In this document: positions 1-30,199 of the stretch, one piece after another | Layout: each line of letters starts with the position of its first letter | How positions within the stretch are numbered: the first letter of the stretch is position 1 | Source of the DNA: Theropithecus gelada | Taxonomy: Eukaryota > Chordata > Mammalia > Primates > Cercopithecidae | Reading direction: 5' to 3' | Length of the DNA: 64,000 bases | Assembly: GCF_003255815.1 (NCBI RefSeq) | Contig: NC_037673.1 | Location: 6,418,908 to 6,482,907 of the forward strand | Made by a program: the position numbers and the translations under genes | The notes under the pieces: model-generated | Seen by the model: only the letters and a program-made list of their open reading frames with translations | Databases searched by the model: none | What the model was told of the DNA's origin: nothing

Positions 1-2299
1 AGGATTTCACTTCGCGGAGACAAGCATCAGAGGCTTGCTTCATTTATAGATCCTACTTCTTTTCTACACCACAGCCAACTCAAAATGGTGACAAAATCTA
101 AGACGAGGCTGGAAGTCACCGCAGAGCAGTTGGAAGCTCTGCCCCTGGTTCTGGGGGCAGTGTTCCTGGAGTTGTGTCCTTCGGCCCCACCTCAGTTTGT
201 CCGTTCAGCTCCTCCGCTGAGAATGAGATTTGTATCATAAAGGAGTTTCCTGGGCCACTCGCAGCCCCCAGCTGGAGAGTGCCAGCCTAATGTGTCAGGA
301 GTAGGGGGCGAGGCCAGAGGGCTATGTGCCAGCTCCTTCCCTAAGAAGCCCTCCCAGGCACTTCCCAGGTCTCACTGGCTGCCTGAGGCTGCAGGGGAGG
401 GTGCTCAGGCCGCCTCCCGGCTGGCACTGCTTCCCGACGTGCCGCCAGCGTTTCTCATGGGGACGGGGATGATGGCATGCTCGGAGGGGCAGCAGGGCCT
501 TGGGGCTGCCTCGGGCTGTCAGTGTGTCCTACTGGTTCTGAGATGCCACCTCTGTTATCCACTGTAGAAGGATATATTCTATTATGGTCGATGCATAGAA
601 ATTTCTTCGATTTAGAGACTGAACACTAGTGAGCAGAACTGAAATTGAGCTCTTAAAAGATTTTGATGACTGGTCTGTGGATAGCAGACTTTAGTGTGGT
701 TTTTATGCGGACATCCTGCCAGTTGTAAATTCCGTGGAGGTTTGGTATGTGCGAACATAAGACTAAACTTATTTCTGTTTTGTTGAGAAGAAATGATTAA
801 AACTTTTCATTGATGTACTTCTGTAACAGACTTTTGGAGAATTGAAGCAGTGGGTATATTCAGTATTTGAAGTCATAGATGAGTAAAGGAGGTATGTCGT
901 AGTTGGCACTGGTGGCATGGTCTGTGGTCAGCAAGGCTTTTCTGTGAAGGTATGTGCACAGCTTTCTAAGGCAGTGAAAAGTCCTGGCAATGTTAGTATT
1001 GAATGAGATAATCCAAAACACTTAGTGACTGTTTACATTTTTAAAGGGATAGTTGGCCATTTAAATGGTTTCTGCTAACAGATCAAATTATTCAGTGCAG
1101 AGGTAAAATATTTTCAGAATGTTAATTTTAGATGTCATTTTATAGAGAATGTATATGAGCAATGACAAGGTCAGCAAAATATCTTAGCAAAACTTGATTG
1201 ATTCATTCCATGCACAGGCAATCGCTGTTCTGGGCACCGGAGATGGAGCAGTGAGCCATTGCGTCCATCCACAGATGGCCTCCAGGATCGTGCGGTTGCA
1301 GGGAGGCCGCTGGGTGGGCACGGCTGGGCAGTGCCCTCATGTGGGTTTTGTTGGGCTGCTCTTAAACTGCGCACTGTTTCTCAGTTTGGTCAGTGTTCCC
1401 CCTCGCTGCCTGGCCCCCACCCCTCACCCTCTGAGGGCCTCACAAAGAGCCAAGCGGAAGGCAGACTGGGGACTTTGCAGGTCAGCCCAGAGGCTTTATG
1501 ATGATGGTTGGTACTGTCCTGCGGCCACCATCAGTCTCACGCTCTGCCTCGTGCGCAGTCCCGGCGTCGTGCGGCACCTCGCTGGTCCCCACTCTCCTGG
1601 AAGAAGGGCCAGTGGGGCGCTTCGCCAGAGCCGCCTTGTCTGACTCCCTTATCCAAGAGGCATGGATGGCCGGGCCGCCGGCTGTGTCCTTTCTGTTCTG
1701 AAAAGGCAAAACAAAATTGTTCTTAGCTCTTATTATCTAATATTTGTTACAACAGTTGCTCACTTTTAGGTCCATTTTATTACAAATTTCAGACAGGTGT
1801 GGTTATTAGTGCCCCTCATTGTTTGGACACAGTGCCAAGGTCAGGAGGCCCCGTGTTCCCCTGAGCCCCCTTTCTGCTAGGAGCACGGGCAGGCCACGCC
1901 TCGCCATTAATCTCTCCTGTTTTAGGGGAGGAATACCAGGCCACCCCCTCTTCTCTCTGTGCAAGGGAACAGACATTTGACAAAAACAGATGCGGTGTTA
2001 CGCTGATTTTGTGTGTCTGAGGCAGATTGCAGCAGGTGTTATCTCCATACTCTTCCTTTCCTGGAGTGTTGAGCATGTCCTGATAGTAGGGGATGCCCCG
2101 GAGGGTGGTGAATGTGGCTGCACAGGTCCTGAAAGCTATTTGATGTTGCTGTTACTTCAGGTAGAACTTAAAGTTGACAGTACATTCTACTCTGCAGGCA
2201 GAAACCTGGAGTGGCATTTTGACAAATTGGAATGCCCTGTTTATAGTATGCTTTAATGAGTTAAATCTGGGGGATGTGGATAGAATTTTAGCATCCTAG

Positions 2300-2755
2300 C
2301 CTTGGTATTCTTCCATGACTTTGGGCCAATTATTTAATAATTCCAAGCCTGCATCTTTGTTAGAATCTCTCTAAGTTTCTCCTGTTGTTATCCTCAGAAC
2401 GGGACTGTGAGGTACAGGAGGCCACGTGGTGTAGTGGTTTAGGTGGACAGACTTCCCAGTGCTGTTCTCATGGAGAGCCCAGGCCTGTGCCTAGCTCTCT
2501 GCAGTGACAGTGATAGTGACTGGTGAAGGTAAAGGGGTCCACCCAGACGCTCTTGCTGTTGGAGAGAGGCTGGCCTGTGGCTCTTCCCTGGGGTGGATAT
2601 TAACCTGCTAACGTGCCATATCTAGTCCTGCTTACATTACTAAGTGGTAGGAAATTTTAGGTAACATCTCAGACTTTAAAGTGGCCTACTGAGCGGGTAG
2701 AAAAGATAGTTAAATGCCTAGTATGTAGTTGGTGCTCAGTAATTGTTGAAAAGAT
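2300..2755 (+). repeat. Possible MIR remnant in two pieces
   Basis: 2310-2365 (actttgggccaattatttaa) resembles the middle of MIR, and 2705-2750 (tgcctagtatgtagttggtg) resembles its 3' end. The DNA between does not match, so this is either a diverged copy with an insertion or chance. Confidence 0.35.
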
Positions 2756-2885
2756 AGAAGCTTTACTTCAAAGCTCTTGTAGTTTGTTCAGTTTGGAAAA
2801 AATATTTTAATGTTGGGATCTATTAACAGCTGGACTGGTGGCTGTCTGAATTGGGACCATAGTTAGGGTGACGTGTTTTCTTACC

Positions 2886-3183
2886 TTTTTTTTTTTTTTG
2901 GGTGAGACAGTCTTGCTCTGTTGCCCAGGCTGGAATGCAGTGGCAGAATCTCGGCCCACTGCAGCTTCTGCCTCCTGGGTTCAAGTGATTCTCCTGCCTC
3001 AGTCTCCCGGGTAGCTGGGACTATAAGCTCGTGCCACCATGCCTAGCTAATTTTTTTTCTATTTTTACTAGAGGTGGGGTTTCACCATTTTAGCCAGGAT
3101 GGTCTTGATTTCCTGAACTCGTGATCCACCCACCTCAGCCACCCAAAGTGCTGGGATTACAGGTGTGAGCCACCGCATCCAGA
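2886..3183 (-). mobile_element. Alu SINE
   Basis: A T-run followed by the complement of a full dimeric Alu, ending at gtgagccaccgcatccag. It lies antisense to TENT4A in the upstream intron. Confidence 0.95.
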
Positions 3184-3587
3184 CACATGTTTTTTTAAAT
3201 TAAATGTGATAGATAAAATTAGGCTGCAGGGATGGCCTGATTTGCAGGTGCTTCATGAGCAAGGGTGCCCAGCATTTATTTGCTGCTACTGGAGTCTCAT
3301 GTGTGCTTGCAGCCTAGCCTTAAACCCTCTATGGGCAGTTTGGAATGCTTCCTCCAAATGACTTTTTTGGCAGGGTGGGAAGTGGCGATACTTCAGGTGA
3401 GAGACAGTTGAAATTAACTTTACACAAGAGCCAAACTGTAGGCTGACGCGGGGCCACTCACCTTTGGACTCACCCCTGGCGGGTCCTGTAAGAGGTGCTA
3501 TATGCTTCCACTTTGCCCGCTGTTCATTGGCCCTGTTTTGTCTTCTGCTGTTTGCTTGATTAGTGAAACTTAGAATGGAAACAGGCA

Positions 3588-3659
3588 AGTTTGATTTGTT
3601 ATAATTCCTAGGAGTCCTAGCATTAAGGAAGCAGATGAGTTTGATTTGTTATAATTCCT
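3588..3659. repeat. Short direct repeat, 22 bp, 50 bp apart
   Basis: agtttgatttgttataattcct occurs at 3588-3609 and again at 3638-3659, with unrelated sequence between. It looks like a local duplication. Confidence 0.8.
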
Positions 3660-4637
3660 GGGACTGGATAATTTGCTTTCTCCTCTCTCCATCTTTAATT
3701 AATCTATTAAAGGAAAGGAGGACGACAGCACTTTTCCTGCAGTCATCGGTGTAGGCTTCAGCCTTAACTCATGACATAGGCTGGTGCCACTGACCACAGG
3801 GCTGACCTCAGCTCTTGGAGCCCATGGGGTGACAGGACATCAGCACCTTTGAGGTGGTGGCATGAGGCGTCTTCCAGGCCTTGCTCCTAGTGCTTGAAAA
3901 CAGTGCTTTAGTTTTTTGTTAAGAGAGACAGAGGCCCTACTTACTCCTATCCCACAGGCATCTGGCTGTTGACCTCCTTGTTGGCCTCTTAAGGAGAGAA
4001 TACTTGAGTATTGAATTAGATCAACTTTTCTGCCTCCAGGGACCCTGTTTCTCTCTGCTGAGACTGGCAGATGGAACCTGGATTTAGTGGATGGTCACCA
4101 GGTAGCTTGGGCGACCTGGGCCGCCGGGCCCCTGAGGACTCACATATCTTTTTTCCTGTTCACGTGTTCCTTCCCCACACCTTGGCCCATTCTCAGTCCC
4201 TCCCATTCTCCTTAGCTGAATTACTCAGGGAGGTGCTGATGGGGCCTTGGGACATGCACTGGAGCTGGGTCCCACCCTCAGACCTGTGCCCGACTGTGCC
4301 ACATTCATTGGAAAGCTGCTTTCACACTTCCTGGATGGAATTCTCTCATTTTTTTCAGTGCAGAATCACTGAGATGATTTTTTTTTGATAAATCTTTAAA
4401 GGCCAGTTGTAAATTTATTGATAATTGGAATTGACAAAATTCACTTGTTTAGTGTTGCTAAGTCATACTGTGTAAGTTTGTTGAACACAGAGTTTTCATT
4501 TTATACTTTCAGAGGAGAAATGAAACTGAATTTCGTGGCCAGAAATATGTTTGAGTGTCATCCTAATGTAAGAACAGAACAGAAAGCGTGGTGACGTTTC
4601 ATTGTAACTCTATTATGTTTTCTCTTTTGTCCATTAG

Positions 4638-21881
<17,244 letters not shown>

Positions 21882-22352
21882 TGGCTCCTGGCTGCGTCGG
21901 CCTCCCCCACCCCTCCGCAGACTGCCCCGCGGCCTCGGCCACCGGCAGGGGAACCGAGACCAGCACCCCGCACGTCAGCCGGGCTCACGGCACGCCCGCC
22001 GCTGATCACTCTGCATGTTTCTTTGTGTGGTGGTCGCGTCCATCTTCAAGAACAGCTCGTTGTGCTCATCTGTGAAGCCTTATTAAACGTGGACGTTGTT
22101 TTCTGCCTTCCCAGGATTCTTCCTTCAGTGCTGAGGCAGGTCAGGCTCAGGAACTGCAGGGACGTGAACATGCGCTTGCGGTTTGCGGTAGCCGTGTCTG
22201 TTCCTTCGCGGTTTGCTATTTTCATTTCCTGTTTGTCAAAGCAGCAGAGGAGATCAAACCCCGTTCGTGTGTCTTTCCTCCATGGATAGGCTTGGGAGGT
22301 CATTGTTTTACTGCCCTCACATTTTGTTTGAAATTTCAGAACTGTTTTTCTA

Positions 22353-22360
22353 TGTAAATA
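22353..22360 (+). promoter_or_regulatory. Pumilio response element (TGTAAATA) in the TENT4A 3' UTR
   Basis: A perfect match to the UGUANAUA consensus bound by PUM1/PUM2, in an AT-rich, probably unstructured part of the 3' UTR. The motif is seen. Binding is inferred, since 8-mers of this kind also occur by chance. Confidence 0.5.
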
Positions 22361-23960
22361 TTGAAAACTTATGATTTGTGCAATAACTCAGATATTTTTT
22401 ATTTAATTTCCTATTTTCACATAAGTTATATTTAAGGGAGGAGGGAATTTTTTTTAAACAAGCTTAGGTCCTTTCCCGAGCTGCATTTTCTAAGTTGGGT
22501 CATCGTGTCGGCTGGTTGTCTGACGAGCATCGTTACAAACACCATGATGATGGGTTTGGGGTTTTATTTTGATGTCTTTTCTTTTGGTCGGAGTGAGTGA
22601 AGGAGTCAGGTCGCCCTGACGGTTTTCCAGAGGGCTCGGCTCCAGAGCCACCTGATGGACTGCCCGTGGCCCTGCTGTCGGGCCCCAGGCCGTTGTCTTG
22701 CTCTGACCACAGAGTTTTAACGTTTTGGTTTTCAGTTCTTTTAAACTGGACAACAAATCCAGCATTTCAAGTGCCAGAAGTATAACTTTCTAAGGAGAGA
22801 AGGGTTGTCACGTTATAAAATCTTTAGGAAAATGTGAACTGGAAAATGCTTCAGTCAGTTTTAGTGACATAGCCTGTGATGATGGGTCTGGTGACTATTA
22901 TTGCGGACCGTGGTACCCAGTTTTAGGAATGTGGAGAAAGGAATTCTGTTGATTCCATTGAGGAATCTGTAGCGTATGCATTCGTTCTGTTAAGAGCAAA
23001 TCTAGGAGAAGTGCTTCAGCTGCCCAGTGCGCCGTGGGGAGTGTTTTAATGGATCATGTCGCAGGAGAGCACAGCCCAGCGTTGGGGCCGGGACCGCTGG
23101 CGCCCGACGTCGGAAGCATACAGGTATACTATGCAAGTGTATTCTGCCACAACAACCACTGTCTTTGTTACCTTTTTTTGAACAAGAATATATCCATCCT
23201 GCCTAACCCTGAGTTTTTGGAGCACCACAGTTGTCCTGGGAGTTGGTTGCATCTTGTAGGCCATCTGACTTCCTGTTGTTAAAACGGGGGTCTGGTCTTT
23301 CTAAACACTACAGGTAGGTTGGTCTTTGAAGTCCACTAGTGGAGAATGTCGAGACAAGATACTTACTACCATGACATCTGATGGATGTGCAGCAGTGGGG
23401 AGTTCTAGATTGATCTCTGAATGTGATGGACGCCCAGCAAGGACAAGCTTTAAAATGTCTGCGGTCTGCCCTTTTGAAGCAGGACTGGCTCACTCTGTCA
23501 TTGGGAGCTGTCGGCTGCAACTGCAGGTTCTCTAGGAGGCATTCCAGAATAGAGTAGCACACTGTGTCTGCAGTTCTCGATGACCGAAAGTTATCAAAAA
23601 TATTTAAAATATTTAAATTGTGAACCTATTGATAAAGAATATTTATAAAAACTGATCTGTAGGCCTGTACTAATCTCTACGCATTAGCAATATTGACTGT
23701 AAACCCACATTAAGGAAACCACTACGGGGCCGGCAGTGAGTGTCCCGTGGGGTGTGCATTTTAAAGCTCGATTCATAGACACAGGTACCATGTTCCATTT
23801 CCGTCATGGTGAAGCAGATGAATTGGCCTGGCTACCACTGTGGTTGTGTGCTACAGGTTTGACAAAAGATATCATGTTTCGATTTTTTTGTGTGTGGACA
23901 ACAATATGGAAGCTAAAATTGACATATTTTTATGTAAAGTTTTTCTATTCTTTGATTTTT

Positions 23961-23966
23961 AATAAA
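23961..23966 (+). promoter_or_regulatory. TENT4A: TENT4A poly(A) signal AATAAA
   Basis: A canonical AATAAA in tttttAATAAActttgg. It is followed 20-40 bases later by GT-rich DNA (ttttgtgtttgtgttc), the usual layout of a cleavage site. Transposon-rich DNA resumes about 180 bases beyond it, consistent with the end of the transcript. Confidence 0.85.
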
Positions 23967-24178
23967 CTTTGGAAACCAGTTTTGTGTTTGTGTTCAAGTG
24001 TATGCTTTCAAGGGTAAGAGCGGCTTCCACATTTTCAGTTTTGAATTTCTAAATTAGGGCAATACTTTAACCAGTTATTCTAAATAAGATTCAAAAGAAG
24101 GCAGATGATCCCAGTCCTATAAAGCAAGTTGCGGCAGGGAGATTATGTTGTCACTGGTCCATTAAAGTAGGGGGAGGT

Positions 24179-24363
24179 AAAAATACAAAAATTAGCCAGG
24201 CATGGTGACTCACCGAGTAGCTGTAATCCCAGCTACTCGGGAGGGTGAGGCATGAGAATTGCTTGAACCCGGGAGGCAGAGATTGCAGTCAGTCAAGACT
24301 GTGCTACTGCACTCCAGCCTGGGCGACACAGTGAGACCCTTTCTCCAAAACAAAAAACAAAAA
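24179..24363 (+). mobile_element. 5'-truncated Alu (right arm)
   Basis: Starts at aaaaatacaaaaattagcca and runs through the right monomer to an A-rich tail (aaaacaaaaaacaaaaag). The left arm is absent. There is a short internal scramble at cgagtagctgtaatcccagc. Confidence 0.9.
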
Positions 24364-24682
24364 GTGGGTGGAGGTTCTAGGCTTTGCACGCACAAGGCCT
24401 GTATAACAGTAACAGAAATGTGCTCTCTGTCCTCATATTCTGATGCTAACAGAAATTCAGTAAAACTGTTTAAATGGTTCTTACATGCAGTTTCTGGCAA
24501 GCTGCTATGTGATATTGTGTACTTAGACTGCCCAGGGGCAACATTTTACTTTCTTCATTTCTTTTAGGTCAACATTGCATCATTTGCAAACAAGACATTA
24601 CAAACCAAACAATCATAATGTAGCTTAAAATGTAACGGACATTTGGGATTTATTTGAGAACTGACGTTTGGGATTTATTTGA

Positions 24683-24969
24683 GACGGAGTCTCGGAGTCT
24701 CACTCTGTTGCCCAGGCCGGAGTACAGTGGTGCAATCTCGGCTCACTGCAGGCTCTGCCTTCCAGGTTCAAATGATGCTTCTGCCTCAGCCTGCTGAGTA
24801 GCTGGGATTAGAGGCACCCACCACCATGCCCAGCTGATTTTTGTATTTTTAGTAGAGATGGGGTTTCACCATGTCAGCCAGGCTGGTCTTGAACTCCTGA
24901 CCTCAGGTGATCTGCCCACCTCGGCCTCCCAAAGTGCTGGGATTACAGGTGTGAGCCACCATGCCCTGC
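24683..24969 (-). mobile_element. Alu SINE
   Basis: Near full-length Alu in complement from gagacggagtctc to ccaccatgccctgcc. The expected T-run is replaced by a diverged gggatttatttgag that also occurs about 35 bases upstream. Confidence 0.93.
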
Positions 24970-26782
24970 CGACATTTAGAATGTATAAGGAAAGGTATAA
25001 GAATTCTTCTAGGCCAGTAAGTGACAGAACTGCATGTCCCAGCCTGTGCAGCCCCTTGAGTGCATGTTGTAGAACTATCAACTCTAGAGTTCTTCCAGTT
25101 GTCAAGGTGGGTGTTGTGGGTAAAACACATTCCTTCCACCCGAAGAACAGAGTAGCCCTGTCCTCTTGGCACCTGGTTCCTCAGAGGGTGCAGAAGCTGC
25201 TGACAGCACTGCCTAGTGGTGCTGTGGGGAAGATGGCAGGCAGCTGGGTGGGACTCGAAAGCCTCTCCAGGGGGCCGAGCCCTGTGCAGGGTCTGCATGA
25301 GCTGCCATGGCCAGGGTGGGGCTGGCAGGAGCTGAGCTGGGCCTCCGAGGGAACTGGAGGGCTTGTAGCCAGGGGCATCTGGAGGAGGAGCCCACGACAG
25401 TGCTGAGGTACAGGGCACTGGAGTGGGGAGATGTGGCTGAGTTAGCCTCTGTTGGAGGCGGGACTGGTGGGTGTTGTGGGGGGGCACTCTCGGCCTGCCC
25501 CGGATTTCCCCATGGGTGGTGATGCTGCCTACTGAGCCACTGCTGCCTGTGGGAGAGCTGTCTTTAGGAGGCTTCCAGGAGCAGCCACTGGAGCAGCCAC
25601 GTTACCAGGGAGCCTGAGGCCCCACAGAGGCATCTGAGGTGTCAGATTTAGGTCCCGCTGTCCTCGGAAGCTGGGAGTACTGGAAGGTAAGGGCTTTCTG
25701 GGGGCAGAGTGAACCTGTCCAGGCCACTGCGTGAACATCAGTAAGCCCACCACGTCATCTCGGGACCCCGTGGACTGGATTTCATGGTAACAGGTAACCC
25801 CCTCATGACCAGCTTTTGTACATTCCTTTTGATTTGTCCGGGGTCTCGAGTGCCACCTCTTTACCCCGTGAGATACCCAGAGATCTCTGTAAACGCTGTG
25901 CCCAGCGTGCCTCGGCCTGGGCATGAACCGTACGCAGGGGATGTGGCGACATTTGTAATCCAGATATGGTTTCGTTGTGACTGGGTCACCTGTGATGCCC
26001 TAAGCCTTGAGAACTTGTCGTGTGTGTGTCATTATCCTCTTGCTGTCTAACTTGTGAGATTCTTCCCAAGCCTTAGGTGACTTTGACTACCTTTGGTCCA
26101 AGGTAATTGCCTAGAATGGATGGTGGCTCCTGTTAAACACACACACATCCCAGACACCACGCCGGGGGCTGTGTCTGTTGTTTAAGAATGGCCCCAAAAT
26201 ATGTTGCCTGCACTGTGTCTCCAGGGCCTGTGTGGGAGGGGTAGCTTGGGAGGGCCGGGTCCCGCTAGCCCTGGGTTGCAAGGGTAAACTGCCTGGTGTC
26301 ATTCATGGTGAGATTTACTTACCCCATGACTTGATCCTAGAGAAGGACCAGCTAAGGACTTCAGAGGTCTTGGAGTGAGTTCCAGGCAAGGGCAAGAAAC
26401 CAAGGCTTTTCATGGGTTCTTAGGTAAAGGAAGGGGGTGTGGACCAGTCGCACTGGGAGGTCGAGTCCTGTCTCCTAGGAAGCCACGTGGCTGTGGGGTG
26501 AGCTTGCCCAGGGTTCCTTCCTGCCAGTGTGGATATGGCGTCCTCTGCCCAGGCCTCTTGAGATGGAACGCTTGGAGCTCGGCCAATGCTCAGGTCGTCA
26601 TAGGTGCTGTGGGGTCACTCACACTTGGTTGAGAGGTATATGACTCGAGGCAGATTCCTGTCATTCCTGCTTGTATTTCATCAAGTCCTGAGCGAGGTTT
26701 GTGGTAATGAGTTCAGGTGGCTGTGACCGAATCCAGGTCTCCTCAACAGACAGGAGACCTCCGCACATCCTGCCATGTCACT

Positions 26783-26945
26783 GTTGGAATTTTCAAGTTG
26801 GGAGGAATCTTAAGAATCAGCTAGAGCAGCTCAGCCCCAAAAATGAGAAACTGAAGTCCTGTGATGGGAAGGGCTTCTAAAGGTCACATGGCACATCTGC
26901 CAGGCCCCCGAGAGTGTGCTGGGCCTGGCTCCCACGCCGCTGCTC
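26783..26945 (-). repeat. Ancient SINE-like remnant
   Basis: The order gggaggaatcttaagaatca, aatgagaaactgaag, gtcacatggcacatct follows the layout of old mammalian repeats that carry the gaggaaactgaggc core. Strongly diverged. Confidence 0.4.
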
Positions 26946-27649
26946 TTTGCAAAGGCCTGTGGCCCCTTTTTGTTGTCTGACAACATGTAGAGAAATTGCT
27001 GTGAGTTTACGCAGAACACTGGTGCTTACGCTATAATTGAGTCTCACCAGGTTCTGAAGATGCGTCTTGTGCCCGTGGCTCACGTCTGTGGGAGCCTTTC
27101 AGGGACAGCGGCATCACCAGCCTGGCCCTGTGTGTTGAAATGGTTATGGTGGAACTACGTGGGCTCATGAAACGTGGGAGGCTTCCAGTTGGACTTTTTG
27201 TGGCCAATATTGATAGGATCCTGCCAGCGGAGAGCCCGGGCCTAGGGCCAAACAGCTGGAGTTAGGAGCTGGGGTGCGCAGAGCCCTGGAAGGGTTTGGC
27301 AGGGCAGGGGAGAAGGGAGTAACAGCCTCACTCTGTGCTTCAGGCTTTTTCTTGCTGGTTCAAGTGTCCACTGAAAGCAACTAACATAATCAGTACAGCT
27401 TCTCTGTTTTGGGAAATCAAACCCCAAATCTTTAAATTGATTTAAAAAGCTTTCCAGGATCTTGCCTTTGCCTCCCCTTCCAATCTTGCCGCTCGGCAGT
27501 TATTTCTGCTAGAAAATAGGTATTTCCCTCACAGTGTCTCCAAATGTGAAAGAAAAATCATCGTCATCAATAGTCGGGTATAAGAGAGACAGCCTTCTCC
27601 GGAAGGGGACCAGTGAGCAGGCAGTTCACAGAGCAGAAGGGAGGGTGGA

Positions 27650-27835
27650 TCTCCATGGACCGTCACTGGCTTCAAGTCTCGCTTCTGCTGCTTCCTGGCT
27701 GTGTGTCCCTGGGCATGTCACTCAACTCCTGTGCTCCAGTTTCCTCAGCCTCGCAATGGGCCATTGTACAGACTAAACGCACATAAAGCACCTGGAGCCG
27801 TGCCAGGCCCGATGTGAGCATTTGGGCCGCATCGA
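27650..27835 (+). mobile_element. MIR SINE
   Basis: tgctgcttcctggctgtgtg, then ccagtttcctcagcctcgca and ataaagcacctggagccgtg, match the MIR body in consensus orientation with many substitutions. Confidence 0.65.
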
Positions 27836-28166
27836 CTCATGTGGTTAGACCTGGTAGGCCCGGCGCAGGCAACCAAGCCTGTCAATTTAAAGGGGAGTGG
27901 CAGGAAGAACTCATTTTTAATGACAGGCAAAAGGGAAAATACTGTAATACATGGCTTCCTATTTTCCTTTTCCCTTTTTCTTGCCTTTGAATTTATAATG
28001 TTGCTTATTTGGTATTTAAGATTCTTGCTCTAGAGCTTCGAACATTTTGAAAGAAAAAGTAGTGTCATTTAATAAATGCTGTCATTTGGCGTTCTGGTTA
28101 CTATTTTAGGGCAGCATGGTAGGTAGATACTGCTAGTTACTTACCCAATATCCATTTTCCTTGCAG

Positions 28167-28305
28167 GATTGCCAGGTTTAGAAAATGAAAACGCAAAACT
28201 CCAAGTTAAATTTGAATTTAAGTAGACAATGAATACTTTTTTGGTGGATGTTCCAATATTGCATGGGCAATTTAACTGGGTGTCCTGTATTTTATCTGGC
28301 TCAAC
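28167..28305. mobile_element. Inverted-repeat (MITE-like) DNA element
   Basis: The left arm (gattgccaggtttag, ccaagttaaatttgaattt) is the approximate reverse complement of the right arm (aatttaactgggtgtcctgt, attttatctggc). The family name is not assigned. Confidence 0.55.
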
Positions 28306-30199
28306 TTTGTTTAGACAGCAGGGTGCACAGCTGAAAAGATAACTTGTATAACATCCTTGCAGCTAGGGGTGGTTGCAACAGAGTGCTCTCCTTTGGAATG
28401 AAGCTTTTCTGGGATAAAGTACTTTGCTTCCCTCCTTGGATGCTGGCTGGAATTCAAGTGCAATGCCTGGTGACACAGCAGCCATGTTGTAATCATGAAG
28501 CGGCTAGCTGTGTAGTAAGGCTGACAGAGCAGGAAGCTGGAAAGGACCCAGAGTCGTGAGGCTTTGGGCCTTCTTTATATGTTCATATATAACATTTGCA
28601 TGAAGAAGACACCCGCATCTGTTTATGCCACTGATATTCAGGGCTCTCAGCTGAATACAATTTTAACTGATATATACAGGAAACACATATTTCAAACAAA
28701 ATCTCATGTGAAACTCCATATGGGTGGTTCTGGTTAAAGCAGTCTGGTAGGGAGGAAAAAGGGGACATCGCTTCATTGCTTGAATTTCGGCTCCACTCCC
28801 TTTCCCTTCTCCCGGATTTTGGGGGATGCCCTGTGGAACCCCTCACTTTCCATGGAACACATCTTTAAGCCAGGAAACCACCCATTCTTTCCCACTCTTA
28901 TTCTCATTCTTATTTTCTCAGCTCTTTTGGGCAGGGGTTGAGGAGGGTGTCCTGTGGTTTGCATAGATGCCTGCTGGACTGATCAGAGCCCTGGATCCCA
29001 TACCTGGAGTCGGGAGCTTCCCCCAGAGCCCTGCAACTCCCACCCTGGTTGCTGTGCACGGCGGAATGGGCCCGTCAGGAAACAGGAAGGGAGCCTGCTC
29101 CACTCAGGTCATTTGTCCTAATCCAGCTAAGGCACAGGTTGGAGATCTCAGGGGAGTCCCTTCCCTGCGCCCTTAGGAACGCTGGCCCCACCTGGGTGCT
29201 GGTTTCACCACTTTGTTACCAAAGTCTTTGTCACAGACAGGTATCGGGTGAGCTTACAGCTCAGCCTGCAGACATAGCCCCAGGGCAGCATGGCTGGAGT
29301 GGCTGTGCACAGATGCCTGCTGCGGGCTGTGGCTCCCCTGCGGGTGGAAGTCTTGGCCCCTGGACCCGGTATTCGAGGTCTTTGGAGACATTCTGCCCTT
29401 GGAATGCTTGCCTCCCTGTTGATCTGTCCTGAGTGGCTTGTTACTATTTTTTAATAGTCAGTCATGTATCAGTAGTTATGTAAAATGTGGCAAAAATGAA
29501 TGACTGAAGAAAAATGAAATGGAAAAAGAAAAAATCTGAAAACATACAAAATAAAAGCCCACACTGTTTTGCTATTGGATTCAACAGACCTGAAACTATC
29601 CTTGCAGGAGCCCCTTGGTGCCCACCCGTAGGCCACACTCACCAACTGCACCCGGGGCTGTGCTTCCAGGACCCAAAAGCTCCCTCCCTGAGCCACACCC
29701 AGGCCTGCTCCACTCACCTCACCAGCCGCACCCGTTTCTCCCACGGCCCGCCCAGGGGACTATTGATCCTTTAGTCCTCTTCGGCCAGTGTACCCCCAAT
29801 GGCCCAGGACAGCCCCTAGTACACAATGGCTGTTTCTTGTGGGCAATGCGTGGAGGCACACATCAGGGCCCTGCTTTTAAGAAGGAAGTGCTGAGACCTG
29901 GGTGCCACCTCTTCCAGGAGCCATGGATGCCGGGGCTCACCTCCAGAGACTGAATTAAACGGTCAGGAGGGAGCCTGCACACCGGAGAGCTCTGAGCACC
30001 AGGCGAGTCTCCCGTGTGGCCAGGTTGGGAGCCATCGCTGTTCACGTGGCCAGGGCTGCCTTGCCAGAGGAGCTCATCTTACTTTGCCACTGTGTAACTG
30101 TTCATGTTTATCAAGTCATGACCTCCCTTGCTACAGTCACTCTTGTCTTTCGTGTTCTATTTAATTTTTTAAAATGCTGGTGGCCTCACTCATGAAATT

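Larger units (their letters stand above)
1..4637 (+). other. TENT4A upstream intron (3' part)
   Basis: No coding exon was recognised. It holds one Alu (2886-3183), possible MIR remnants and a short partial tandem duplication at 3588-3659. The ORFs in it lack family resemblance. An alternative first exon cannot be excluded from sequence alone. Confidence 0.6.
21882..23990 (+). other. TENT4A: TENT4A 3' UTR
   Basis: About 2.1 kb from the stop to the region just past the AATAAA at 23961. No interspersed repeat is obvious inside it, unlike the flanking DNA, which fits a retained UTR. It contains a Pumilio-type motif at 22353 and several T-rich stretches around 22380-22460. The exact cleavage point is inferred from the signal position and the following GT-rich DNA, so the end is approximate. 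Confidence 0.85.

Noticed and set aside
1..4637. Alternative TENT4A first exon in the upstream intron
   Set aside because: No CpG-rich promoter-like block or in-frame leader with a donor site was convincing.
22082..22087. ATTAAA as an early poly(A) site of TENT4A
   Set aside because: The hexamer is present about 200 bases after the stop, but no GT-rich element follows at the usual distance. The AATAAA at 23961 is far better.
24858..25487. 182- and 194-codon ORFs on opposite strands
   Set aside because: Both begin or end in Alu sequence and overlap each other, so they are chance frames in GC-rich DNA.
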